In this document: in pieces, positions 51,896 through 59,496 of the stretch
Layout: each line of letters starts with the position of its first letter
How positions within the stretch are numbered: position 1 is the first letter of the stretch
Assembly (NCBI GenBank): GCA_963815495.1
Contig: CAWFGW010000025.1
Span: 46,150-110,149, forward strand
DNA length: 64,000 bases
Reading direction: 5' to 3'
From: CAWFGW01 sp963815495
Lineage (GTDB): Bacteria > Bacteroidota > Bacteroidia > Cytophagales > JAAEPT01
The notes under the pieces: generated by a model
Seen by the model: the letters and a program-made list of their open reading frames with translations, nothing else
Databases searched by the model: none
Told to the model about the DNA's origin: nothing
Program-made: the position numbers and the translations under genes

Positions 51896-53623
51896 TTACT
51901 TAAAATTATACCAATGGATAATTCCCATATTGAGATCAATAAAAGTATCTATCAGTTTGTCATAAACAACATTTATAGCTTTAGAATAATTATTCCCAAT
52001 AGAATTTACATGAATGTCAAACCTATCAAGATTAGATTTAAACAACTCATCAGAATTATTCTTTCTATGAGCGTCTAATTGCCTAAGATCATTTAGAGCA
52101 AATACGACTGGAATTAATTGTATCAATCCCTTTTCACTAAGTATTTGAACAATTGTTTCATTATCATCTATAGGGTGCAAGAATTCATCATGAGAAACTT
52201 TTAAATAGTTTAATATCAAGTCAAGCATTTTTAAGCTTCCCCATTCTGATTTTGCAATTTCTTGTAAGTTAAGTGACTTGATGGTTTTTCTTAATATCTT
52301 TCTACCACCATCAAAACCCTCATTAATAACTTTGGCTAGATTTTTACATCTTATGAGAAAATCATATCGAGAAAAATGATTATAGTTGACATGATGTGTT
52401 ACAGGCTTCACAACTTCTAGGTCATAAATGGTATAATTATCTAAAGAAGATTGCTCAAAAGAAACCAGTGATTCCGGATAAATATCAAACGGCATTATTC
52501 TGTTCAACAATTCAGAAAGCACACGAGCAAAAAGCATGTATTTCATTATAAGTCTTTGACTCTTTTCAGCGATGCTAGTGTCTGTATAATCTACTTCCCC
52601 CTTAAGAATTGCAAAACTTTTCCAGTGCTGGATTTCCTCGTAAGGTGTTCCCTCGTAAAGTTTTTTAAGGTCGACTTGGATAGCATTTCTTCCCTCTCTT
52701 TTGCAATGAGTAACTGCCCATTGGTTGCCATAATGAACAGAACCATACTCAATATCAACCTCAAAAATGTCATCACGATCTTCATATTTTTTCAAAACCT
52801 CATCCAGAACGTAAACATATTGGATATCCGGTTTGAAGTGCATACCGTAGTAATTGACTCCTTGATCAATACCTGGCCAAATATCACCTATCGAGTCTGA
52901 TTTTTTCTTCCTTAGTTTTTTAGGATCAATCAAAACACGGTAGCCATTGACTTCTAATCGTGCTTGATCTTTCTCAGAGTCATGTCTAGACAGCCTTACT
53001 TCTAAGTTCTCATTTTCAAAAATGTAATACCCTTCTGAAAGTAATGGCTCTAAGTCTTTGGATACATGTACCCAGCGGATTTCCTGAAAAATTTGAACCA
53101 CCACTTTATTCCTTTTGACAGCATAATCTTCGAGATAATCCCGATGCATTCTTACATATCCATGGACATCATAGGAAGGGTATTGATAGTGTGCCTTGGG
53201 CGAATTTTCAACTACTGTTTTAAAAGGCCTTGAAAGATCATCCCAATAGATTTTTGAACTATCAATACGGGAGGTAAGTCTGTAGAATTCTAAGTATAGA
53301 ATACTGGGTTGTAAAGTGATATGATTATTCTGACTCCAAGATATGGCTAAAGGATCAACTTCATTAAGCCCTTTTTGATCAGAGAGGTACAGATAGAATT
53401 TCGAGTTTCCACTTCTGGTGTTTTTAGTTTTTACTGGAACATTAATGTGGGAAGGCTTTATTAGTCTAACATGATTTTTTGAGAGAAGAATAGTATTAAT
53501 GTCCCTATTGCTGGTAACTCCATTCGCATTGTGCGAACACACCTCTGCAACAGTAAGCATACCTTGGTTGAGAGCTTTGTAAGATAATATGTCACTAATG
53601 AGATCCTTTACAACCTTTTCCAC
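51896..53623 (-). CDS. Uncharacterised large protein downstream of abiEii
   Basis: I do not recognise this 575-residue protein. It has no signal peptide or membrane helix. The N-terminal third (LTVAEVCSHNANGVTSNRDI) may contain a small helix-turn-helix. The middle is a mixed alpha/beta region (YVRMHRDYLEDYAVKRNKVV, GVNYYGMHFKPDIQYVYVLD). The C-terminal third is helical (YNHFSRYDFLIRCKNLAKVI). It starts 12 bp after abiEii on the same strand and is therefore probably in the AbiE operon, which suggests a role in defence or toxin control. It is more AT-rich than the block to its left. Confidence 0.7.
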   Translation of the reverse strand: MEKVVKDLISDILSYKALNQGMLTVAEVCSHNANGVTSNRDINTILLSKNHVRLIKPSHINVPVKTKNTRSGNSKFYLYLSDQKGLNEVDPLAISWSQNNHITLQPSILYLEFYRLTSRIDSSKIYWDDLSRPFKTVVENSPKAHYQYPSYDVHGYVRMHRDYLEDYAVKRNKVVVQIFQEIRWVHVSKDLEPLLSEGYYIFENENLEVRLSRHDSEKDQARLEVNGYRVLIDPKKLRKKKSDSIGDIWPGIDQGVNYYGMHFKPDIQYVYVLDEVLKKYEDRDDIFEVDIEYGSVHYGNQWAVTHCKREGRNAIQVDLKKLYEGTPYEEIQHWKSFAILKGEVDYTDTSIAEKSQRLIMKYMLFARVLSELLNRIMPFDIYPESLVSFEQSSLDNYTIYDLEVVKPVTHHVNYNHFSRYDFLIRCKNLAKVINEGFDGGRKILRKTIKSLNLQEIAKSEWGSLKMLDLILNYLKVSHDEFLHPIDDNETIVQILSEKGLIQLIPVVFALNDLRQLDAHRKNNSDELFKSNLDRFDIHVNSIGNNYSKAINVVYDKLIDTFIDLNMGIIHWYNFK

Positions 53624-53634
53624 TCTGATCTATA

Positions 53635-54426
53635 TTATAATTTTTCAGCCAAACCTTCAATTAACCACTCAAAAGCCTCCTCCTGGTTGTATTCCAAATT
53701 AGGACTTAGAAGCCCTTGCATGTCTCCCGAAAACTGTGCTGACTTTTTCTTTTGCTCCATGTTGAGGAGGAATTCTTTTTGAGTGGGTGGCTTGCCCACC
53801 ACGAATTTCATGTATTCATTGTAACAGTGAATAATCCTGTCAAAATCCAGCTTTGCGTGTTGGTTGGCATAATAGAGATCGAATAGATCTCTGCCTTTCT
53901 TGCGTTGGTATAATGCCCGGAGCTTGGTTCCCAGAAGCTCGTCCAGGTGGTAAGTGGTTATGTCGCATTTTCCGGTAAACCATTCGCTCTCTACAGAAAA
54001 TGGAAAGGAATTCCAGCCGAGTAGATTAAAATGCTCCCGGCAATTGATCTCGATTTTTAGCCTTAGTCGAATATCTGGTGAATATTCTGAATTGAAGCGG
54101 TACAAGAGTGTGTTATTATTTGCTTTGACCTTGACTACTCTTGCTTCTTCAAAGAAGGTAATGACTTCATTTATTCGTTTTAAAATAGGTTTGATGGGCC
54201 CTTCCTTGATCTGGACCAGGTCAATATCTTCTGAGTATCTCGGGGCTGGAGTTAGATAGAGTTTGTGCAATGCAGTACCTCCACGAAATGCCAGATTTTC
54301 GCTAAGGAATTCATCAGAGAAAAGTGTTACCAATGCTCTACAGATGATCAGGTCTTGCTCTACTTGTTCGTTTATTGGCCATGGAGCTGTAAACTTCCAT
54401 TCATCTATGTATCGTTTGGGAATCAT
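53635..54426 (-). CDS. abiEii: AbiEii nucleotidyltransferase toxin
   Basis: The product is 263 residues from the ATG at 54426, which overlaps the antitoxin stop as ATGA, the usual coupling in abiE operons; a longer frame to 54465 exists but is less likely. Signatures of the AbiEii/AbiGii nucleotidyltransferase family are visible: LAFRGGTALHKLYL (about 46-59), RYSEDIDLVQI (about 65-75) with the metal-binding Asp pair, LRLKIEINCREH, and the helix ELLGTKLRALYQRKKGRDLF. AbiEii blocks growth by adding nucleotides to tRNA or a related target and aborts phage infection. Confidence 0.92.
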   Translation of the reverse strand: MIPKRYIDEWKFTAPWPINEQVEQDLIICRALVTLFSDEFLSENLAFRGGTALHKLYLTPAPRYSEDIDLVQIKEGPIKPILKRINEVITFFEEARVVKVKANNNTLLYRFNSEYSPDIRLRLKIEINCREHFNLLGWNSFPFSVESEWFTGKCDITTYHLDELLGTKLRALYQRKKGRDLFDLYYANQHAKLDFDRIIHCYNEYMKFVVGKPPTQKEFLLNMEQKKKSAQFSGDMQGLLSPNLEYNQEEAFEWLIEGLAEKL

Positions 54427-55219
54427 AAGTCGCTTTCTATGTCGATATTTACAATTACTTTCCAATCCTTATCCATCTCTCCTAAATCTGGCTCACCTTT
54501 CATCAGAAGTATTTTGGATAGAGATCTATTCTTCGTTAGTTCTTTTAAGGGTGTTGCTAAATGCTGCTGATCGAGTTCTTTTTCCAGTAAATAACCTAAT
54601 CGTTGAATGGTAGCCGTTGGGAACCTTTCAGCAGCTACTAAGAGTTTGTCAGGTTTCATTTCTTCTACCAATTCTTCCAACACTGTAAATACTCTTCCCA
54701 GGCTAAAATCATAGGTCATCAAATCAAATGCGGTGAGTTCAGGGCTTGAAACTTTAATGTATCCCGCATCTGATTTTTTCTGGATAATGTCATCGGGGCT
54801 CCATTCTTTTTTGACATAGAAATTCAAGCTCAGTTTGTCACTCTTCAAGTTTCTGAGTGCCGGTTTTTGTGTGATGACATAAAAGGTCATCGGTTGTTGG
54901 TGTGCTGCACCGTAGTAAGCAGCTGCAGAAAAAAAGCTACATAATAGTCTCTACCCAATGATTTCATCAAATCATCAATAAAGAGGTTGGCTGGTAGCAT
55001 TCCTCGTTGTGAGTATTCAGGAGGTATAATGGCATAGAATCCGGAACGGACTTTGGCTATCTTTGCCTTTGTAGAATATCTAAATAAGGTCTGGTTTAAT
55101 GCTTTTTCAGAAAGCTCCAGGTTTTCTTTGGCTTCCTCTCTTGAAAAGGAATACCTTCCTTTTGCCCTGAGGACATTGATGAAAGATTCAAGATTCTGAT
55201 GTTTAAAGTCATTAACCAT
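54423..55219 (-). pseudogene. abiEi: AbiEi antitoxin gene, frameshifted
   Basis: Two frames together make one AbiEi antitoxin. The upstream part (55219 to about 54930) has a winged-helix start (FINVLRAKGRYSFSREEAKE), then SGFYAIIPPEYSQRGMLPAN and GRDYYVAFF. The downstream part, in another frame, continues with GAAHQQP-like residues into TFYVITQKPALRNLKSDKLS and the domain ending DIESDL. The break falls at a run of seven T (minus strand, near 54928-54934); one extra T would restore AFFSAAAYYGAAHQQPMTFY. A true mutation, a sequencing error and slippage-based recoding are all possible. Confidence 0.8.
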
Positions 55220-55311
55220 TTGCGTAAATCTACGAAAAACGTAGAGAAACGCAAACAAAGTAATTGATAGTTCATCTTTAAAATTGAGATGCGTAATCAT
55301 TATCATGATAG

Positions 55312-56010
55312 TCAAACTCTCTTATCCTCCACATCCCCATCAAAGGCAATCACATTCATCATCTGCCTCAACCTGCTCCGGACCCGGTTACCGTATTGTT
55401 CTTCTATTTCGCTGGCGGAAAGATTGGTGGTGGCGTGGGTGAGCATGTGCTGGCTGATGAACATATCATACCTACTGAGGAGAATTTCGGCCATTACATT
55501 GGTTTCATTGCCATAATATTTGATGTTGGACTCTACTCCCAGGTCATCGAAGCAGTAGGTTTTTGATGTCAGCTCTCCACCTTTGTGGTGGAAGGATGCT
55601 TTTGAGTATTTGTTGATCACGGTATAACCGTCCTGTATAAATTCTAAAGTAATGTCTCTGGTGGATTTCATGATGTATTGTTCTTTTGGTGCCAGCATAA
55701 ACCGAAACAGGGTCATCAGCGAGGTTTTACCACAACCGACTGGACCAGTGAGTAAAATGCCTTTGTGGAGATCGATGTTGTATTTTTCTGCATTGGGTTT
55801 ATCCTGATAGAAGTAAACCAGTAGTTTAAATAGGATCAGGTGATCTTCTTTCCATATCCTGAATTTTGGACTGATGTAGGCTTTGCCTGCTTTTTCGAGG
55901 AATTCGAGGCATTTGTCGAATTGGATGATTTTACTTTGGTGTTCCAAATCGGGAGACCCCGGATCAAGCCCGGGGTGACGTGGTTGTGAAGATCTAGAGC
56001 GGTTCCCCAT
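55312..56010 (-). CDS. DnaC-like AAA+ ATPase of the element replication module
   Basis: The product is 232 residues from the ATG at 56010; an alternative ATG at 56073 would overlap the upstream gene by 80 bp. It has Walker A LLTGPVGCGKTSL, Walker B TYCFDDLGVE, and sensor-like LTHATTNLSASEIEEQYGNR followed by the arginine-containing RVRSRLRQMMN. This fits helicase-loader/IstB-type ATPases. The N-terminal 20 residues (RHPGLDPGS...) are encoded by a palindromic repeat and are probably not native. It overlaps the upstream HTH protein gene by 17 bp, so the two act together, probably in replication of the element. Confidence 0.8.
   Translation of the reverse strand: MGNRSRSSQPRHPGLDPGSPDLEHQSKIIQFDKCLEFLEKAGKAYISPKFRIWKEDHLILFKLLVYFYQDKPNAEKYNIDLHKGILLTGPVGCGKTSLMTLFRFMLAPKEQYIMKSTRDITLEFIQDGYTVINKYSKASFHHKGGELTSKTYCFDDLGVESNIKYYGNETNVMAEILLSRYDMFISQHMLTHATTNLSASEIEEQYGNRVRSRLRQMMNVIAFDGDVEDKRV
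55956..55976. repeat. REP-like palindrome inside the ATPase gene
   Basis: ACCCCGG-atcaagc-CCGGGGT is a short GC-rich palindrome of the widely dispersed CCCCGG..CCGGGG kind. It lies in frame within the 5' end of the ATPase gene and encodes HPGLDPGS. Confidence 0.75.
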
Positions 56011-56785
56011 AGTCTTTGTTTTGATTGGTTTGAAGTTGGCCAGGCTGGCTTGCCTGATCTTTTGCCTGGGCATATGTCTCGGTGTTTAGCATCCAGTTGT
56101 GGGCTGCTGCTTCCCAGTCTTCCATAGGTTTGTTTTTACCTACTTTCCAGCCGACAGACCGGAAGTAGTTGTAAAACTTTCTAGCTTCCTTTTCCGGATA
56201 GTTTTCAGATTTGAAAAAATGCATTACTGCCGATTCCTCCGGAGGGACTTTTTTGTCCGATCCGGGCGGAACATTTTTCCCGTTCTGCAGGGGGATTTCA
56301 TCAGCTGTTCGCGTCTTCAACTTTTTTTCTATATCCGTTTCAGAAGAAAAATTTTTATCATCACTTTTTTGCTTGCGGCTGTTTAAGCTCTTTTCATTGT
56401 TTGTACTGTTTATATAGTTTAATGAAGGGTGCAGTGCTTGTTCACTGCTTGTACCTTTTTTATCACTGGTGTGGTGCATAGCTTGTTCATTACTTGTACT
56501 GAAATTGAACATGTGTACATGGCTTCCTCGAAGCGGATTGTGAGAAGGCACATACTTCAAATACCCGTATTCATGAAGTTGTTTGAGACACTTGTGATAG
56601 GTATGCTTAGAACCTATTTTACTGATCTTCATGACCTCCTCCCGATTGATGGATATCGGGTTGTCAAAGCGGTTCAAATTCCATAGGGTAAATAGGGAGA
56701 TGTACAGGCTTACATGCGTAGCGTGAAGCCTGTCATCCATAGTGATCTTGTTCATAACTTCCAGATAATGTTTGATGAAGTTCAT
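55994..56785 (-). CDS. Replication-initiator-like HTH protein
   Basis: The product is 263 residues from the ATG at 56785; a TTG frame to 56803 is less likely. The N-terminal 90 residues look like a winged helix (HATHVSLYISLFTLWNLNRF, SINREEVMKISKIGSKHTYH, KCLKQLHEYGYLKYVPSHNP). A long low-complexity linker follows (about 100-195), then a C-terminal DnaD-like helical domain (EARKFYNYFRSVGWKVGKNK, WEAAAHNWMLN). DnaD-like initiators next to DnaC-like loaders are a common replication module in mobile elements. It overlaps the ATPase gene and follows the MerR-like HTH gene. Confidence 0.78.
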   Translation of the reverse strand: MNFIKHYLEVMNKITMDDRLHATHVSLYISLFTLWNLNRFDNPISINREEVMKISKIGSKHTYHKCLKQLHEYGYLKYVPSHNPLRGSHVHMFNFSTSNEQAMHHTSDKKGTSSEQALHPSLNYINSTNNEKSLNSRKQKSDDKNFSSETDIEKKLKTRTADEIPLQNGKNVPPGSDKKVPPEESAVMHFFKSENYPEKEARKFYNYFRSVGWKVGKNKPMEDWEAAAHNWMLNTETYAQAKDQASQPGQLQTNQNKDYGEPL

Positions 56786-56799
56786 TGACTGGCATCTCT

Positions 56800-57078
56800 T
56801 CAATAGTTGTTTTGAACTCTGTTTTCAGTAAGCATTTTATGTATATCCTGATAGTCATAATAGATCACACCTCCAATCTTCGTAAAGGGAAGTGTGCCAT
56901 TGATGCGGAGGTTTTGAAGAGTGCCTGGTGAGATGTCCAGTATTTTTCTGACTTCCGGGGATTTGAGCCATTTCTTAGTTGGCTGACCGGAATGTTCTTT
57001 CAATAATTTTTTGAACTCATCGAGCAGTTCCAGTTTAAATTCTCTAAGGTCGTCTGTAGTAATAATCTCTGTTGCCAT
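56800..57078 (-). CDS. Helix-turn-helix (excisionase-like) protein
   Basis: The 92-residue protein has a helical N-terminus and a MerR/excisionase-type HTH (KWLKSPEVRKILDISPGTLQ, then NLRINGTLPFTKIGGVIYYD), the HTH_17 pattern. Such proteins direct excision or replication in Bacteroidota elements. It is the first gene of the replication module, just upstream of the initiator-like gene. Confidence 0.85.
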   Translation of the reverse strand: MATEIITTDDLREFKLELLDEFKKLLKEHSGQPTKKWLKSPEVRKILDISPGTLQNLRINGTLPFTKIGGVIYYDYQDIHKMLTENRVQNNY

Positions 57079-57486
57079 AATTTTTGATTTTGTTTAGTAT
57101 GGTGACAAAGCACGCCAACCAGACAATCATAAAACAGTCACAGGGGTTACAGGACCCCTTTCAACTAATTGATAATCAGCAATAAAAAAGTTTAAAGAAA
57201 TTCTATACCGGGAGTTTTAAAATATAATTCTGGATACGCTGGTCTCAAATCATTACCTTTGGATTAGAAAAAGACATATTGAATTAAAATACTATAGCGA
57301 AAGCTATTTTCTAGGGTTTCAGAAAACCGCCAATTTTCAAACCACACTCAGAAAATATGCTGATTGCTCACGTTATGCGTGGGCTCAGTTTATTGTGTGT
57401 GGTGGGTGCTTGGCGGTACCTCTGATACCGGTGATTGATGACCCACGCTACTTTTTTGTGGCAGTGGGAATAAAAGAGGAGGAAGA
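57079..57486. other. 400-bp regulatory spacer with a structured segment
   Basis: No gene. GCGTGGG at 57377-57383 is inverted as CCCACGC at 57442-57448, enclosing an inner CGGTA/TACCG hairpin at about 57414-57431. The segment ends 38 bp before the start of the next gene. The left part is AT-rich and holds the promoter region of the replication module. Confidence 0.55.
57474..57484 (+). promoter_or_regulatory. Strong Shine-Dalgarno sequence
   Basis: GAGGAGGAAGA lies 3-13 bases before the ATG at 57487. Clear Shine-Dalgarno sequences are scarce elsewhere in this Bacteroidota window, so this may point to a foreign origin or to control by the preceding structure. Confidence 0.6.
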
Positions 57487-57708
57487 ATGAGTACCGCCAT
57501 AAAGCAATTACAAATGCCTATAGAAAGCCTTGACTTAAGTGTTGAGTTTAAAAACATGGCAAGGGTAAATCATTTTACCACGCTTTCTCAAATGCTGGAA
57601 TTACCAATAGATATTCTTCTTGAGCATCCTTTATTCGGTTATCGCATGTTGGCGGAATACCTTTCGTTTTTAACTTATAATGAGCTCGATGAACTGATAG
57701 AAGATTAA
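57487..57708 (+). CDS. Small protein resembling an RNA polymerase alpha C-terminal domain
   Basis: The 73-residue protein contains MPIESLDLSVEFKNMARVNH followed by FTTLSQMLELPIDILLEHPL, which resembles the helix-hairpin-helix fold of the RNA polymerase alpha C-terminal domain (where the pattern is P(I/L)..L.LS.R..N.L...GI.T...L). Binding of DNA or a transcription factor is possible. It is followed 26 bp later by another small gene on the same strand. Confidence 0.6.
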   Translation: MSTAIKQLQMPIESLDLSVEFKNMARVNHFTTLSQMLELPIDILLEHPLFGYRMLAEYLSFLTYNELDELIED

Positions 57709-57734
57709 GGTTTAGGTTATTAATATTCAGCTAT

Positions 57735-58022
57735 ATGAGACCAAAAATGATTTCAGGTGATATAGTCACTATCCTAGAGCATAAATCAAATACAGCAAAG
57801 GGCTATGCTTTATTTTTTGAAGTGGAAGGTCAGGGCTATTTATTACTCAAAAGTGGTGATATCATAGAATACTCAAGCCTTGAGCCGCTTAATATCAAGT
57901 TTGTTTGCCACTCAGGATATGTTCATTCTGACCTGTTCAACTCGCTTGAAGAAGTAAAAGAAAATTTTTTGGCTGGAAAGTATAACTTGATTTTTCAAAT
58001 GAAGGAAGTCATTAAACGTTAA
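57735..58022 (+). CDS. Uncharacterised small protein
   Basis: The 95-residue protein shows alternating beta strands (ISGDIVTILEHKSNTAKGYA, LFFEVEGQGYLLLKSGDIIE) suggesting a small SH3- or barrel-like fold, with a short helical C-terminus (SLEEVKENFLAGKYN). I recognise no family. It is probably cotranscribed with the alpha-CTD-like gene. Confidence 0.55.
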   Translation: MRPKMISGDIVTILEHKSNTAKGYALFFEVEGQGYLLLKSGDIIEYSSLEPLNIKFVCHSGYVHSDLFNSLEEVKENFLAGKYNLIFQMKEVIKR

Positions 58023-58169
58023 AATACACTTTTCATTTTCAGTAGGCAGGCTATTTGAGGTTTTGCAAAAGCTACCCTTGTTTAATTCAAAATGTTAGTA
58101 GAGTACTTTCTTATTCATCAAGGCATGGGCTTGATGATTTGGTAGAGGATTGATGTAGCAACTCTGAAC

Positions 58170-58382
58170 TTAACAGCAATTATTTCTTTCCTGAATAGAC
58201 GGACATTTTACTGTTCCATAACTGCAATACACACAACAGTCTCCCGCTTTTGGTTTGATTACCTGATGACAGTTTTCGCATTCATAGAAGTACTGGCATG
58301 CATCAGTAGGCATGGTTTCTTCTTTTTGGTGTCCGCAATTCGGACAAGTAATAATTGATTCTGATATTATTTCTCTTTCCAT
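58170..58382 (-). CDS. Small Cys-rich protein of mercury-type operons (GDCCVYC)
   Basis: From the ATG at 58382 the product is 70 residues; a longer frame to 58409 would overlap merTP by 23 bp. It has a zinc-ribbon (CPNCGHQKEE, YECENCHQVI) followed by the signature GDCCVYCSYGTVKCPSIQ and a CC end. Genes with this GDCC(V/F)CSYG signature commonly accompany MerT/MerTP genes in Bacteroidota. A mercury- or metal-binding role is likely. It starts 5 bp after the merTP stop. Confidence 0.8.
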   Translation of the reverse strand: MEREIISESIITCPNCGHQKEETMPTDACQYFYECENCHQVIKPKAGDCCVYCSYGTVKCPSIQERNNCC

Positions 58383-58386
58383 ATTA

Positions 58387-59061
58387 TTAGTCTTTAGATT
58401 CTCGTGCAACCTTGTATCCCGTGGAGTTGATCGTTTGTTCTATTTCTTCGGATGAGGTTTTTGTATTGTCATATTTCACTTTTGCACTTCCTTCTTCATA
58501 CGAGGCAGACACCTCCAATATCCCGGTTAATTTGTTCACTTCATTTTCAACGTGCGAAGCACAACCATTACAAGTCATTCCTTTAACATCAAAGGTTACC
58601 GTTTGAATGTCAGTAACATTGACGATTACCTCTTCTTTGTTGCTGTTTGAAGCGTAGAAAATATGTGCATAATGTGGAAAGGCGAGCATCAAGGCTGCAA
58701 ACACGGTCACAATTCCCAAAAATGTTTTGGTCTGCATAAAAGGCTTCTTTCTGGCCTTGCCAGCAGGCAGGTCATCTTCCCCGCCTGCGGATCGGGCAGA
58801 TTCACAATCACATTGGATTTCCTCTGCTGATCGTGGTTTCAGTTTCTGATACCAAGCAAATCCCAAGACCAAAACGGTAATCCCAATAAGATAAGGTCTT
58901 GCCGGTTCCATCCAAGAAAAAGCGGAAGCTACTCCTGATGCCCCTGAAATAAGTGCCAATACAGGGGTGATGCAACAAAGCGATGCTGCTACTGCAGAAA
59001 GCACACCCGCTCCGACAAGCCTGACTGACTTTTTGGCGGGTCTGTTGTTTCCCTTGTTCAT
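58387..59061 (-). CDS. MerTP-type mercuric transport protein
   Basis: The 224-residue protein fuses a MerT-like membrane part and a C-terminal heavy-metal-associated domain. Membrane helices are near 15-40 (GVLSAVAASLCCITPVLALI, with the Cys pair of MerT), 50-68 and 112-130. The HMA domain is at about 150-222 with GMTCNGCASHVENEV. It should import Hg(II). The loop ESARSAGGEDDLPAGKARKK between helices 2 and 3 appears to come from a palindromic repeat. Its ATG overlaps the ArsR stop as ATGA. No mercuric reductase gene is in the window. Confidence 0.88.
   Translation of the reverse strand: MNKGNNRPAKKSVRLVGAGVLSAVAASLCCITPVLALISGASGVASAFSWMEPARPYLIGITVLVLGFAWYQKLKPRSAEEIQCDCESARSAGGEDDLPAGKARKKPFMQTKTFLGIVTVFAALMLAFPHYAHIFYASNSNKEEVIVNVTDIQTVTFDVKGMTCNGCASHVENEVNKLTGILEVSASYEEGSAKVKYDNTKTSSEEIEQTINSTGYKVARESKD
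58757..58800. repeat. Repeat-like insertion inside the merTP gene
   Basis: The stretch contains CTTGCCAGCAGGCAGG and GCCTGCGGATCGGGCAG, GC-rich words of imperfect palindrome type, unlike the surrounding gene. It is in frame and encodes the GGEDDLPAGKA loop. Confidence 0.55.
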
Positions 59062-59426
59062 ACTATTTCATTTTTGGTGATTTGTTCAAAGATTGGTGTT
59101 AAGAATATCGAGGCTTCATTTTCTAATGAATAAAACATAGTTTGCCCGGCTCTTCTTGAAATAATGACTCTGGCATCTTTCATCTTTCTGAGATGTTGGG
59201 ATACGGCAGGCATACTCATTTCGAGAATATCCGAGAGGTCACAAGGGCAAAGTTCATTTTCCCTGCTCAGCATATAGAGGATTTTTAGTCTCACTTCATT
59301 ACCTGCCAAGGCAAGAATTCCGCTAATACGCTCAATAGCTTGAGCATTTTCCTGCAATTCTTCCTTACAAGATGCAATTTGTTGCTGGTCGGCATAGACT
59401 CTGATGCAGGTGTTCTCATTCTTCAT
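59058..59426 (-). CDS. ArsR/SmtB-family metal-sensing repressor
   Basis: The 122-residue protein has a winged helix (GNEVRLKILYMLSRENELCP, CDLSDILEMSMPAVSQHLRK, RAGQTMFYSLENE). Cys residues at CIRVYADQQQIASC and in ELCPCDL on the recognition helix edge could bind the metal, as in the ArsR/CmtR-type sensors. It leads an operon with merTP and the GDCC protein and most likely represses it until mercury or another soft metal binds. Confidence 0.9.
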   Translation of the reverse strand: MKNENTCIRVYADQQQIASCKEELQENAQAIERISGILALAGNEVRLKILYMLSRENELCPCDLSDILEMSMPAVSQHLRKMKDARVIISRRAGQTMFYSLENEASIFLTPIFEQITKNEIV

Positions 59427-59496
59427 ATCACTTCGTTTTGTCCTGTAAACGAAGAGCGTAATTACTTAGTTCATTATTTTAGCAAATACTTAAATA

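Noticed and set aside
51088..51940. Several overlapping frames of 68-118 codons on both strands in the GC-rich block
   Set aside because: They overlap in many frames, are Arg/Cys/Trp-rich without domain signs, and result from low stop frequency in GC-rich sequence.
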